This document shows positions 1 to 9,144 of a stretch of 64,000 bases of DNA, piece after piece. The DNA comes from CAVRXT01 sp963725655 (GTDB lineage: Bacteria > Acidobacteriota > Terriglobia > Acidiferrales > UBA7541): contig CAVRYY010000003.1 of NCBI GenBank assembly GCA_963725655.1, positions 186,001 to 250,000 of the forward strand, in the 5' to 3' direction. The notes under the pieces were generated by a model that was given only the letters and a program-made list of their open reading frames with translations, had not been told where the DNA came from and searched no databases. Within the stretch, counting starts at the first letter, position 1; every line of letters starts with the position of its first letter. The translations under genes and the position numbers were made by a program.

Positions 1-1323
1 TTCGCCGGCATTGGTCGATATCTCGAGAATCACCTGCGGCGCGCCTTTGGCCACAAAGAACTGTTTTCCGTCGGCAGCTTTCACGGTCGCTTCCGTGCGT
101 TTATGAACAGGATCGAACGGCTGAAAATGGAGTACCTGAAAGGCCTTTAGCGCCTTATCGTCTTTCACGCCGCCGATCACTGCCAGGTCGATGGTGTCTT
201 TATCTTCCGCGCGCGAAGCCAACGCGGCCCAGAGAATCACCTGATCGGCAGGGATTTTGTTCAGGCAGAAGGGATCGCCCAACGTCAACTTGTTCTGGGT
301 CAGAGTGCCGGTCTTGTCCGAGCACAGCACATCCACACCAGCGAGTTCCTCGATTGCCGACAGTTTTGTCACAATCGCTTGTTTCTTTGCCAGCAAACGC
401 GCGCCGACTGCCATCGTCACTGACAGAACCGTGGGCATCGCCACCGGGATCGCGGCGACTAGAAGCACCAACGCAAACTCCAACGTACTGAGGATTGGAT
501 CGTGACGGAAGAGCGCCACGGTGACAATCACGGCCACCAGGGCCACCGCGAGAACGATCAGATAATCGCCAATTTTGAGCACGGCGCGTTGGAAATGGCT
601 GACGGTAGTCGCCTCCTGCACGAGTTGTGCCGTCTTGCCAAAGTAGGTGTGAGTGCCGGTGGCGTATACCATCGCGTCGGTTTCGCCCCGCTTGATAATC
701 GAACCCGAAAACACAGCCTCGCCAGACTTGCGCGTCGCGGGCAAAGATTCGCCGGTTAACGCTGACTGATCTACTTGCACCGGATCGCCCGCCAACAAAC
801 GCGCATCCGCCGGCACGATGTCCCCTAGCCGCAGACGGATGACGTCGCCAGGCACAAGTTCCCGCGCGAGAGGGTTGACCCACTTCCCGTCCCGTTTCAC
901 GGTGGTTTTGGTCGCGAGCTTGGCCTTCAGCGCGGCAATTTCGTTGCCCGCCTGATGTTCCTCCCAAAATGCCACCACTGCGTTGGAGAAGAGCAGAAAG
1001 AGAATGATGAAGAAATCCAGCCAGTGCCGGACTACGCCCGACAGAATCACCGCCCCTTCGATCATCCACGGAATGGGACCCCAGAAATAGGTTAGGAATT
1101 TCAGGAACGGATTTGTTTTCTTTTCCGCGATCTCATTCGGACCATATTGGGTCAACCGTTTTTGAGCTTCGGCCTCGCTGAGGCCGTCCGGCGACGACCC
1201 CAATTTTTTCTCCACTTCCGCCATGGGAAGGGTTTTCAGATCGTTTTTCGGATCCGGCTTCGGTCCCGCCTTCGACTTGGTAGGCTGATCCACGTCGGAC
1301 TGGATGGGCGCTTGTGCACTCAT
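1..1323 (-). CDS. P-type plasma-membrane H+-ATPase (type IIIA), C-terminus beyond window
   Basis: The first 441 codons of a proton-pumping P-type ATPase, which would export H+ at the cost of ATP across the inner membrane. Visible parts in order are the N-terminal cation-ATPase domain, the first membrane pair (about residues 80-120), the actuator loop with TGES, the second membrane pair, and the phosphorylation motif DKTGTLTQNK with the acceptor Asp near residue 336. The lack of heavy-metal-binding Cys motifs and the overall resemblance to PMA1/AHA pumps point to the IIIA proton class, although substrate cannot be proved from this part. The ATG overlaps the phosphoketolase stop as ATGA, so the two genes are probably translationally coupled. 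The gene runs off the left edge. Confidence 0.9.
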   Translation of the reverse strand, partial: MSAQAPIQSDVDQPTKSKAGPKPDPKNDLKTLPMAEVEKKLGSSPDGLSEAEAQKRLTQYGPNEIAEKKTNPFLKFLTYFWGPIPWMIEGAVILSGVVRHWLDFFIILFLLFSNAVVAFWEEHQAGNEIAALKAKLATKTTVKRDGKWVNPLARELVPGDVIRLRLGDIVPADARLLAGDPVQVDQSALTGESLPATRKSGEAVFSGSIIKRGETDAMVYATGTHTYFGKTAQLVQEATTVSHFQRAVLKIGDYLIVLAVALVAVIVTVALFRHDPILSTLEFALVLLVAAIPVAMPTVLSVTMAVGARLLAKKQAIVTKLSAIEELAGVDVLCSDKTGTLTQNKLTLGDPFCLNKIPADQVILWAALASRAEDKDTIDLAVIGGVKDDKALKAFQVLHFQPFDPVHKRTEATVKAADGKQFFVAKGAPQVILEISTNAGE

Positions 1324-3713
1324 TGAGGATTCCCCCACTTCCAGTTTCGGATTTCCGGCATATCTTCGCCGTGCTTGTCGATGTATTGCTTGTGCTCGAT
1401 GAGCTTGTCCTGCACCAACTGCTTTAGGTAAGCACCCTTAGTGCCCAACTGCGGTAGCCGATCGACCACGTCTTGGACAAGGTGGAACCTGTCCAGGTCG
1501 TTCTGCACCCTCATGTCAAAAGCGGTCGTGATGGTGCCTTCTTCCTTGTAGCCTCGGACGTGGAGCTTGAGGTTGGCGCGACGGTAGGTCAGCCGGTGGA
1601 CTAGCCACGGATATCCATGAAAGCCAAAGATGATGTGTTTGTCTTTGGTGAAAAGCGAATCGTAGTCCGTTTCGCTCAGGCCGTGCGGGTGCTCCGTGCA
1701 GGACTGTAACTTCATCAAATCGACGACATTGATGACCCGGATTTTCAGTTCGGGCAAATGCTGCCGGAGGATGGAAACGGCAGCCAAGATCTCCAGCGTG
1801 GGCGTGTCACCGCAGCAGGCCATTACTACATCGGGCTCAGCATTCTGGTCGTTGCTGGCCCATTGCCAGATGCCAATTCCTTCCGTGCAGTGAACAACAG
1901 CGGCGTCCATGGTCAGCCATTGGGGCAGGGCATGCTTTCCTGCGACGACCACGTTGACGTAATTCCGGCTACGCAGGCAGTGATCGAAAACCGACAACAG
2001 GCAGTTGGCATCAGGTGGAAGGTAAACGCGCACGATATCAGCCTTCTTGTTGATGACGTGGTCGAGAAATCCCGGATCCTGGTGCGTGAAGCCGTTGTGA
2101 TCTTGCTGCCAGACGTGGGAAGCGAGCAGATAGTTCAGCGACGAGATCTTTCGGCGCCAGGGTAGTTCCAGGCACACCTTCAGCCACTTGGCGTGCTGGC
2201 TGAACATCGAATCGACGATGCGAATGAAGGCCTCATAGCTGTTGAACAGCCCATGCCGCCCGGTAAGAAGGTATCCTTCAAGCCAACCCTCGCACTGGTT
2301 TTCGCTGAGCATCGAATCCAAAACGCGTCCGGTGGGTGCGAGGAATTCGTCATTCTTTACGCGCCGGGCGTCCCATTGACGGTCGGTGACTTCAAAGACC
2401 GCACCCAGGAGATTTGACACTGTTTCATCGGGACCGAAGATCCGGAAATTACGCTGGTCCTGATTCAGCTTGGCAACGTCGCGCAGAAAATTGCCCAGCA
2501 CGAGTGTATCTTGGCCGTTAACGGCCCCGGGCGACGGCACGTTCACCGCGTGGACATGGAAGTCTGGCATGCGCAGGTCACGCAGCAGCATTCCACCGTT
2601 GGTGTGCGGATTGGCGCCCATGCGCCGGTCTCCCTTCGGCGCGAGCTCCGCTAATTCAGGCAGGAGTCGGCCGTTCCCATCGAACAATTCCTCGGGTTTG
2701 TAGCTCTTCATCCAGCTTTCAAGCTGCTTGACGTGATCGGGATGTTCGGAATCGACAAGGAGCGGCACCTGATGCGCCCGAAAAGTACCCTCGATTTGCA
2801 GCCCGTCGACTATTTTCGGTCCTGTCCAGCCCTTTGGTGATTTGAGGACGATCATCGGCCAGCGCGGCCGAGCGGTGTCGTTATTGTTCCGCGCGTTGCT
2901 TTGCATTTGCCGGATGTCCTCGATGGCCTTTTCTATCGTGGTGGCCATAAGTTCATGCATCTTTTCCGGCTCATCGCCTTCAACGAAGTGGGGCGTCCAG
3001 CCGCTGCCTCGCAGAAATTGCTCCAACTCTTCATGCTCGATGCGCGCTAGGACGGTCGGATTGCTGATCTTGTAGCCATTCAGGTGCAGTATTGGTAGAA
3101 CAGCTCCGTCGGTAATCGGGTCGAGAAACTTGTTGGACTGCCATGAGGTCGCTAAGGAGGCCGTTTCCGCTTCGCCGTCGCCGATGACGCAGGCGACGAT
3201 CAGATCGGGATTGTCGAACGCCGCGCCGAAGGCATGGCTAAGCGAGTATCCGAGCTCGCCACCTTCATGAATCGATCCGGGCGTCGTCGGCGCAACGTGA
3301 CTCGAAATGCCGCCGGGAAATGAGAACTGCTTAAAGAGCTTCTTCATTCCGGCTTCGTCCCTGGTAACGTTCGGGTAGATGTCAGTCCAGGTGCCTTCGA
3401 GGTAGACGTTGCCGACAATCGCTGGGCCGCCGTGACCGGGACCAGCGATGTAGAACATATCAAGGTCATACTTCTTGATAACCCGGTTGAGGTGCACATA
3501 GATAAAATTCTGGCCGGGCGTCGTGCCCCAGTGTCCAACCACGAGCGGCTTCACATGCGAGAGTTTCAGTGGCTCCTTAAGGAGTGGATTATCGTAGAGG
3601 TAAATCTGTCCGACTGACAGATAGTTGGCGGCGCGCCAGTAGGCATCCATCTTGTGGAGGAGTTCCGGGGAAAGAGTTCCTGAGTGAGTCAGCGTGAGAG
3701 TTTGTGTGTTCAT
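1320..3713 (-). CDS. xfp: Xylulose-5-phosphate/fructose-6-phosphate phosphoketolase
   Basis: A full-length 797-residue thiamine-diphosphate enzyme that cleaves xylulose 5-phosphate (and often fructose 6-phosphate) with phosphate to acetyl phosphate plus a sugar phosphate, in the cytoplasm. The family signatures HWGTTPG (61-67), GPGHGGP (91-97) and the cofactor motif GDGEAET (178-184) are intact, and length matches the family. The ATG at 3713 has a GGGAG ribosome site about 8 bases upstream. It is the first gene of a two-gene unit with the proton ATPase, sharing a 4-base overlap. Acetyl phosphate made here can yield ATP through acetate kinase, which would suit a neighbouring ATP-driven pump; that link is inference. 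Confidence 0.95.
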   Translation of the reverse strand: MNTQTLTLTHSGTLSPELLHKMDAYWRAANYLSVGQIYLYDNPLLKEPLKLSHVKPLVVGHWGTTPGQNFIYVHLNRVIKKYDLDMFYIAGPGHGGPAIVGNVYLEGTWTDIYPNVTRDEAGMKKLFKQFSFPGGISSHVAPTTPGSIHEGGELGYSLSHAFGAAFDNPDLIVACVIGDGEAETASLATSWQSNKFLDPITDGAVLPILHLNGYKISNPTVLARIEHEELEQFLRGSGWTPHFVEGDEPEKMHELMATTIEKAIEDIRQMQSNARNNNDTARPRWPMIVLKSPKGWTGPKIVDGLQIEGTFRAHQVPLLVDSEHPDHVKQLESWMKSYKPEELFDGNGRLLPELAELAPKGDRRMGANPHTNGGMLLRDLRMPDFHVHAVNVPSPGAVNGQDTLVLGNFLRDVAKLNQDQRNFRIFGPDETVSNLLGAVFEVTDRQWDARRVKNDEFLAPTGRVLDSMLSENQCEGWLEGYLLTGRHGLFNSYEAFIRIVDSMFSQHAKWLKVCLELPWRRKISSLNYLLASHVWQQDHNGFTHQDPGFLDHVINKKADIVRVYLPPDANCLLSVFDHCLRSRNYVNVVVAGKHALPQWLTMDAAVVHCTEGIGIWQWASNDQNAEPDVVMACCGDTPTLEILAAVSILRQHLPELKIRVINVVDLMKLQSCTEHPHGLSETDYDSLFTKDKHIIFGFHGYPWLVHRLTYRRANLKLHVRGYKEEGTITTAFDMRVQNDLDRFHLVQDVVDRLPQLGTKGAYLKQLVQDKLIEHKQYIDKHGEDMPEIRNWKWGNPQ

Positions 3714-3969
3714 GATTCAATTCTCCCTTTTTTGAGCCAAGGCCGAGAACGCAACAAACCCTTTCGGCGATCATCCGTTATTCATCTGTACGAATGACGC
3801 GGACGGTGGACGGGCTCTGATGCAAGTTGCGTTCGGGCGTTTTCATCACCGTTGCCATAGGATTCGACCTGATTCGAGCGGAACCGCTACCCCGGAATGC
3901 TGTGGTATCACCCGGCGGCGTGTAGTCGCTCGCCGGGCGCAAATTGGGCACCGTCGCGTGAAAGAGACA

Positions 3970-4194
3970 CTAGCGTGCCGGGTCAGGTAGCGGTCGCGCG
4001 CATTTCATTACTTCCCGCACGAAATTCCCGCACTTAATTCCATCCGCGTAAAGCTCAACCCGCACCGCCTGAGGATCGAGGCCATTAAGACAAACCTGAA
4101 CCTCGAAGGTGTATTGCTGGCCGCGAGTTTCCACCTTCAATTCACCGAAGCGCAGAGTGTTTTCTCCGGCAAAACGACCGCGGTGAATAGCGTC
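3970..4194 (-). pseudogene. C-terminal remnant of alpha-glucan phosphorylase (GlgP type)
   Basis: A 75-codon open stretch with no start encodes RFGELKVETRGQQ, FEVQVCLNGLDPQAVRVELY and ADGIKCGNFVREVM. I recognise this as the conserved region near the end of bacterial alpha-glucan phosphorylases, enzymes of about 700-850 residues that release glucose 1-phosphate from glycogen. It is cut by a stop on the 5' side and ends at an early stop, so it cannot be functional. It lies between the stress protein gene and xfp on the same strand. This suggests that a glycogen-degrading gene once stood in front of the phosphoketolase gene. Recognition is from memory of the family, not from an alignment. Confidence 0.6.
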
Positions 4195-4231
4195 CTAGCA
4201 GGCCGTCTTGCCTGCACAATTCGTGGACAAG

Positions 4232-4771
4232 CTAAACTGCTGCAACGGCTACGGCCTCACCTGAGTGCAGAGAGAGCTGCGAGGGGTCCGTGCTTTCGAG
4301 GATGCCTTTTGCCTTCGTAACTTCTGCGTCCGTTCCATGCACGATCAGAACGAATTGATCTTGCTTGAGGGCTGTTTCATATTTCACGACGCTGTCTTTG
4401 GGAATTCCTACGCTAAAGAGCCCAGCTCCCAAAGCACCCAACGCCCCCACCTCCACCGCACCTTCCAACCCTGCCACGATCCACGCCACTACCGGCCCCG
4501 CCGCTAAAATTGGGCCAAGACCCGGAATCATGAAAAAAGCAGATCCGAATAGGAGTCCCCAAAAACCTCCCCAGAACGCGCCGACTTTGCCCCAATACTT
4601 CATGCGATCGCCGGTATTGTAGTAGCCGACCGCATGCTCATCCGTGTGGTACCCCTTCCCAACGATTGACAGTTTGTGCATGTCGACGCCGCCGCTTTGG
4701 AGCTCTTTTACCGCTCGATCTGCTTCGGTATGCGTGCGATATATTGCGACCGTAGAATTTTGTGTGGACAT
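4232..4771 (-). CDS. General-stress-protein-17M-like membrane protein
   Basis: A 179-residue protein. The N-terminal part (about 5-45, VAIYRTHTEADRAVKELQ and a KLSIVGKGYH motif) matches the heat-induced stress protein YflT / GsiB-region domain. It is followed by a Gly/Ala-rich hydrophobic stretch of about residues 60-125 that could form a membrane hairpin, and then a second small alpha/beta segment. Proteins of this type are stress-induced, but their biochemical role is not known. It stands alone on the minus strand, downstream of about 200 bases of non-coding DNA. The assignment to family is good; function is open. Confidence 0.75.
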   Translation of the reverse strand: MSTQNSTVAIYRTHTEADRAVKELQSGGVDMHKLSIVGKGYHTDEHAVGYYNTGDRMKYWGKVGAFWGGFWGLLFGSAFFMIPGLGPILAAGPVVAWIVAGLEGAVEVGALGALGAGLFSVGIPKDSVVKYETALKQDQFVLIVHGTDAEVTKAKGILESTDPSQLSLHSGEAVAVAAV

Positions 4772-4980
4772 TTCACGATCTCCTCAGACACCCACCATAG
4801 ATCTTCAAAAGAAGTGCCAATGTGACTATCCCACCGCATGAACTAAGAAACTGTTCCTTAGGGAACATTTTGCGTTGGCAATGCATGGCGCTCCTTTATC
4901 GCGTAATTAGAATCTGATATTGTTTCGGTCGCAAACCACAACACTACGATGTGTGCCTTATTGGGCAGATACCGTTTTGC

Positions 4981-5631
4981 TCAGCGTTTACGTTGCTGTT
5001 TTAGACCATCCGCTACTGATTCGAAACTACAAGACAGCCAACTAGCCGAGATCCCGCCGATTGTGAGTGAAGCTAGGCAGCGGATCGTCAAGGCACGAGC
5101 AGCCTGAATGATAGGTCCCTCGCGGCCAACGGATCCGCCGCTCCCGATTGACAGCGCAGACGCCAGTGCTTTGACGACTGACACGATCGGACGAATGAAT
5201 CCCTTGTGGTAGTAGACAGCGTCGATAACTTCCGGTACTCCGTGACCTTTCGCCTCTGGAGCGAAGTTCTTCACCAGGAAAACCACCGCGATGCCTCCGA
5301 CCACCGGGACAAGAATCACAAATGGCCCCCAAGGGCCTGCTGGCGTCTGCGTGTTCGCGTCGTACGCTGTGGAGAGCCTGCCAAGGAAAAAAAGATTGTG
5401 AAAGATCGCAATGAGGGCTCGGAATGTTACGGCTCCCAGACCGGCAACGATCCCAACCAGCAGTGAGAGCGCCCACAAGAGTGCAGGTCCGATCGTTCGC
5501 GTCGGCAGTGTTGTGCGATCACCAGTCAAAGAAATCACTCTCGAGTATCGGCAACCACTGAGGCCAGCATGGGATAAGGGAAGTGCTCCGGGCTCGAATT
5601 CCACACCACCGTAACACCGTTCGATGGCCAA
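4981..5631 (-). pseudogene. Truncated ClC-type chloride channel/antiporter
   Basis: A 216-codon frame whose middle matches the N-terminal part of ClC chloride channels or H+/Cl- antiporters. There is a first membrane helix (ALLWALSLLVGIVAGLGAV), a GHGVPEVIDAVYY segment, and the selectivity motifs GSGGSVGREGP. Intact ClC proteins have at least 400 residues and about 18 helices, whereas here similarity stops about 15 residues after GREGP and the frame ends soon after. The first 40 residues also look unlike a ClC N-terminus, so the true start may be further in. Two essential halves of the pore are missing, so I regard it as a dead remnant. Confidence 0.7.
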
Positions 5632-6000
5632 GAAAGCTACCCGGATCGGGGAAGAAAATTGCAGAGAGGCGACGGGAGCTTTTGACGCGCGGTGAAATCA
5701 TGGCAAAGGCGAGGACTGCACCACCACTAAATGCGAATCATAAGATCCATGAGATTAGGCGCCGCGCGTGACATGATTTTGCCGGTAATGGGGATGGCCG
5801 CGTGTATACGGCCCAGAATCAATGCGGTCACCTGCACTACCGCAACGCCGCCGAAATCAGTAAGAAAGCTCGAATCTGGTGCGGAGCTTTGCTTCTCCCG
5901 CGGTTGGCGGCTAGTGATTTCCATAACGCTTGGGTAGGAGAAAACCTGGCGCGCGACGCCTAAGTCATCGCACGCCAGGCTGGGAACAAACCGGTCCAAA
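5632..6000. other. Non-coding gap of about 370 bp
   Basis: Between the ClC remnant and the protease gene I see only short open frames with no recognisable domain. A 103-codon minus-strand frame (5727-6038) has a hydrophobic stretch that might be decayed transporter sequence, but I cannot assign it. Confidence 0.4.
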
Positions 6001-7500
6001 TCAGCTGGGGTCGACGGCGAGATAGAGGCCGGTACCATCGCGCATTACTCGCAGCAGAATTGAGCGGCCACTGGCGCCTTGCATGGTCTGATTGAACTCG
6101 CTGCTGTTGGTCACTGCGTGGTGGTCTACTTCCTGGATGAGGTCCCCTTCGCGAAGTCCCGCGGAGGCCGCCGTGCTGGACGGATCGATCTGCGCGACGA
6201 CCACTCCCTGACTTCCCTTAGATAGCTTCAACTGGTCTCGGAGGGACGGGGACAGTTCCTCGACTTGAATTCCCCGCTCGGCCTGATTTTCTACGGGTGT
6301 CCCGGGGGTGCCAGCAACCTCGGTAGGGAGTTCGCGCAGCTTCGCGGTGATGTTCAGCGTGCTGGTTCCGCGCTTCACAGTCATCGGGAAAGACGCGCCA
6401 GGACCCGCTTCGGAAACCTGAAGGCGCAAATCGGACGACTCACTGATGGGTTGTCCCTTCACGCTTATGACGATATCTCCCTGCTTCAAACCGCCGTCAG
6501 CGGCAGGGCTGTTAAGCGAAACGTCGGCGATCAGCACGCCGCCCGGGGTATCCATTCCAAACGCCTTGGCCATCGAGGGGGTAACATCCTGGATGGTTGC
6601 TCCGAGCCAGCCGCGAATTACGTGTCCGTGTTCAACGATCTGATCCATGTCATGACGGGCAAGATTGACGGGGATGGCGAAGCCGATTCCCTGGCTTCCG
6701 CCACTCCGCGACAGAATCGCGGTATTGATTCCGACGAGCTCACCCTTGGCATTGATTAGCGCGCCGCCGGAGTTTCCCGGATTAATGGGCGCATCGGTCT
6801 GAATGAAGTCCTCGTAGTCCTCGATGCCCAGATGGGCGCGCCCTTTAGCGCTGACGATTCCCATAGTGACGGTTTGACCCACGCCGAAGGGGTCTCCGAC
6901 GGCAAACACCAGATCACCCACTTCCATTTTTGAGGAGTCCCCCATCGGAATGGCGGGAAGATTGCTGGCGTCAATTTTGAGCACGGCGATGTCGGTCTTG
7001 GCGTCTGTACCAACCACTTTCGCCGGGAATTCGCGCTTGTCACGAAGATAAACCTTCACGTCAGAAGCGCCATCCACAACGTGGTTGTTGGTGATGATGT
7101 ATCCGTTCGTTCCGATGATCACTCCCGAGCCCAAGCCCTGTTCGCGTTCCGGCTGTGACTGTTCGGATGAGTCGGGGCCCTGACCTCGATCCTGACCTTT
7201 GCCACCAAAGAACTGCTGAAACAGTGGATCGTTGGAAAACGGCTCCATGGATTCGGTGCGGTGAACTAGTTTGGAAGACGAAACACTCACAACCTCCGGC
7301 AGTACTCCCTTGATTATCGGCGCGTAGCTGGAAGAGAGCGGGACGGCGGGGACGACGTTGGCCAGTGCTGGTGCAAGAATCGGAGCATCGGAACTGGCAG
7401 CGTGAGACGCTCTGGCAATGACGGAACCTCCAACCAGAATGCCTACGGCAAGAACGGCTGCAGCAGACCAGGTTTTAACTTTGGCGCTAGCTTTCATCAT
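6001..7500 (-). CDS. HtrA/DegP-family periplasmic serine protease
   Basis: A 499-residue trypsin-like protease with two PDZ domains, which would degrade or refold misfolded envelope proteins. After a signal anchor (about 10-35) come the protease domain with His140 (TNNHVVDGA), Asp170 (KTDIAVLK) and Ser244 (NPGNSGGAL), then PDZ1 (about 300-385) and PDZ2 (about 405-495). The start is placed at the ATG at 7500, where AGAGGAGAAA gives a strong ribosome site; a longer in-frame version to 7584 lacks one. It lies downstream of, and on the same strand as, a two-component pair, recalling the CpxRA-DegP link in enterobacteria. Co-regulation is inference because 216 bases separate them. Confidence 0.93.
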   Translation of the reverse strand: MMKASAKVKTWSAAAVLAVGILVGGSVIARASHAASSDAPILAPALANVVPAVPLSSSYAPIIKGVLPEVVSVSSSKLVHRTESMEPFSNDPLFQQFFGGKGQDRGQGPDSSEQSQPEREQGLGSGVIIGTNGYIITNNHVVDGASDVKVYLRDKREFPAKVVGTDAKTDIAVLKIDASNLPAIPMGDSSKMEVGDLVFAVGDPFGVGQTVTMGIVSAKGRAHLGIEDYEDFIQTDAPINPGNSGGALINAKGELVGINTAILSRSGGSQGIGFAIPVNLARHDMDQIVEHGHVIRGWLGATIQDVTPSMAKAFGMDTPGGVLIADVSLNSPAADGGLKQGDIVISVKGQPISESSDLRLQVSEAGPGASFPMTVKRGTSTLNITAKLRELPTEVAGTPGTPVENQAERGIQVEELSPSLRDQLKLSKGSQGVVVAQIDPSSTAASAGLREGDLIQEVDHHAVTNSSEFNQTMQGASGRSILLRVMRDGTGLYLAVDPS

Positions 7501-7716
7501 TTTCTCCTCTTCAATTTTCGGTGGCAGAATCGTGGTGCTCGGTCTGGTGTGCGCGAACTGAAGGGTTACTTCGAACAAAACCAATAACGCTCGCGCCTAC
7601 GAAGGACTTGGCCGACACAAGTCCAAGATACGGAGGCTAGATTAAGCCAACATGAACCATGACTAATTTCTATTTAATGTGCTCGGGGAGAATGCAACAC
7701 GCTGCGGATCAATGAC

Positions 7717-9144
7717 TTACGCGAGAGATGGAGACGCACCAGTTGCTAGCGGCAGTCGGATGGTGAAGGAGCTGCCCTTGCCAATTTGACTTTGCACTTC
7801 GATATGTCCGCGATGTTTTTCGACGATCCACTTCGCCAAGGCAAGCCCAAGGCCCACGCCTTGCACGCTTTTTGAGCGTGAAAGCTCGACGCGAAAGAAA
7901 CGGTCAAACACATGTGGGAGTGAATCCGTGGGAATTCCGATTCCCGTATCCTGGACGGTTAGCACTGCGTCGTGATGGTATGGGTTGAGCGTCACATCTA
8001 CCCTTCCTGGACCGTCGGTGAATTTAATGCCGTTATCGAGGAGATTAAGAATTGCGCGTTCAATCCAGTTGGCATCTCCGGGGACGAACACACCCGGTTG
8101 TACGTTCGAACCGAGGCAAATATTTTTTGCCGTGGCAAGAGGCTCCATTTGCTCAATCAGCGAGAGAGTCAGGGCGGAGAGATCAACCCTTTGTTCGGCC
8201 CATTGGATTTCTCCCGCTTCCGCCCGAGCTAGAACCAGCAGCTGATTAATCATGTGCCCCAGTTTGTCGAATTCCTCTAGTTGGCTGGTGAGCACCTGCT
8301 TGTATTGTTCGACGGAACGCGTGTCAAGGAGCGCCACCTCAGCCTCCCCGCGCAAAGCGGTGAGGGGAGTGCGCAATTCGTGAGAAATACTGGCGGTGAA
8401 CTGCTTCATCTGGCCGACGGAGTTTTCGAGGCGCCCCAGAGTTTCATTGAAAGCTGAGGCGACATCATCAACTTCGTCATTGGTTCCTCGCACAGGCAGG
8501 CGGTCACTGAGTTGTTGGACGTCAATTCTGCGTGCCGCGAGGGCGAGATTGGTCATTGGGCGCAGGGCTCTGCGGGCCATTTGCCACCCGGCGAGAGCGG
8601 CGAGGGCGATTCCGATGGGCACCAGGAAAAGAAGTACATGTAAAAATTCGCGCCGCGCATCGTCAGCCGGATCGAGGGGAATTCCAATGCGCAGGAGAAA
8701 CGAATTTCTTCCGTTCGTCGCCGGCACGATGGAACTATCAAAAAGCAGGCGGTGGGTGGGAAATGTAGAATACGAAAGACCTGGATTTGCGGCCAGCGAG
8801 CGCACCGTGTCTGGCAACGGGCGAACTTCAAGCAATTCCATCTCTTCGGACTGAACGACAAGGTTCCCGGATGGCAATTCAAATACTTCGTAGAAGAGCG
8901 TGGCCACGTGAACCAGGTAGGCTTCCCGGCGGTTCTCGGGATCAAAAGCAAGCTGGACGGTGCCATTCTCCGTTTGCATGTGACTGTGAACGAATGCAAC
9001 TTGGTCTTTGAGCTGCCTGGTGATACTGCGCTCCATGAAGAGACCGAGCGCGTGATAGAAAAGAATGCCAAATACAGCGAGCATAACGAACAACACCGCG
9101 GAATAGAACAGCGTGAGCCGGGTACGAACGCCGAAAGTTAACAT
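7717..9144 (-). CDS. Sensor histidine kinase (HAMP, HisKA, HATPase)
   Basis: A 475-residue inner-membrane kinase of the CusS/QseC-like class. TM1 is at about 12-34, a periplasmic sensor region of about 130 residues follows, then TM2 at about 165-188, a HAMP linker, the phosphoacceptor His255 in SISHELRTPL, and the ATP-binding N (NLLDNGIKF), G1 (DTGIGI) and G2 (GVGLGLAL) boxes. All catalytic motifs are intact. Its start overlaps the end of the upstream response regulator gene by 7 bases, so the pair is one transcription unit. The stimulus is unknown; nearby stress genes make envelope stress or metals plausible, but nothing in the sensor region decides this. Confidence 0.94.
   Translation of the reverse strand: MLTFGVRTRLTLFYSAVLFVMLAVFGILFYHALGLFMERSITRQLKDQVAFVHSHMQTENGTVQLAFDPENRREAYLVHVATLFYEVFELPSGNLVVQSEEMELLEVRPLPDTVRSLAANPGLSYSTFPTHRLLFDSSIVPATNGRNSFLLRIGIPLDPADDARREFLHVLLFLVPIGIALAALAGWQMARRALRPMTNLALAARRIDVQQLSDRLPVRGTNDEVDDVASAFNETLGRLENSVGQMKQFTASISHELRTPLTALRGEAEVALLDTRSVEQYKQVLTSQLEEFDKLGHMINQLLVLARAEAGEIQWAEQRVDLSALTLSLIEQMEPLATAKNICLGSNVQPGVFVPGDANWIERAILNLLDNGIKFTDGPGRVDVTLNPYHHDAVLTVQDTGIGIPTDSLPHVFDRFFRVELSRSKSVQGVGLGLALAKWIVEKHRGHIEVQSQIGKGSSFTIRLPLATGASPSLA

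Noticed and set aside
200..1069. A 289-codon minus-strand frame overlapping the proton ATPase
   Set aside because: The ATPase frame on the same strand has TGES and DKTGTLT motifs; this is an out-of-frame shadow.
5727..6038. Possible decayed antiporter fragment before the protease gene
   Set aside because: One hydrophobic stretch only; I could not match it to a family with any confidence.
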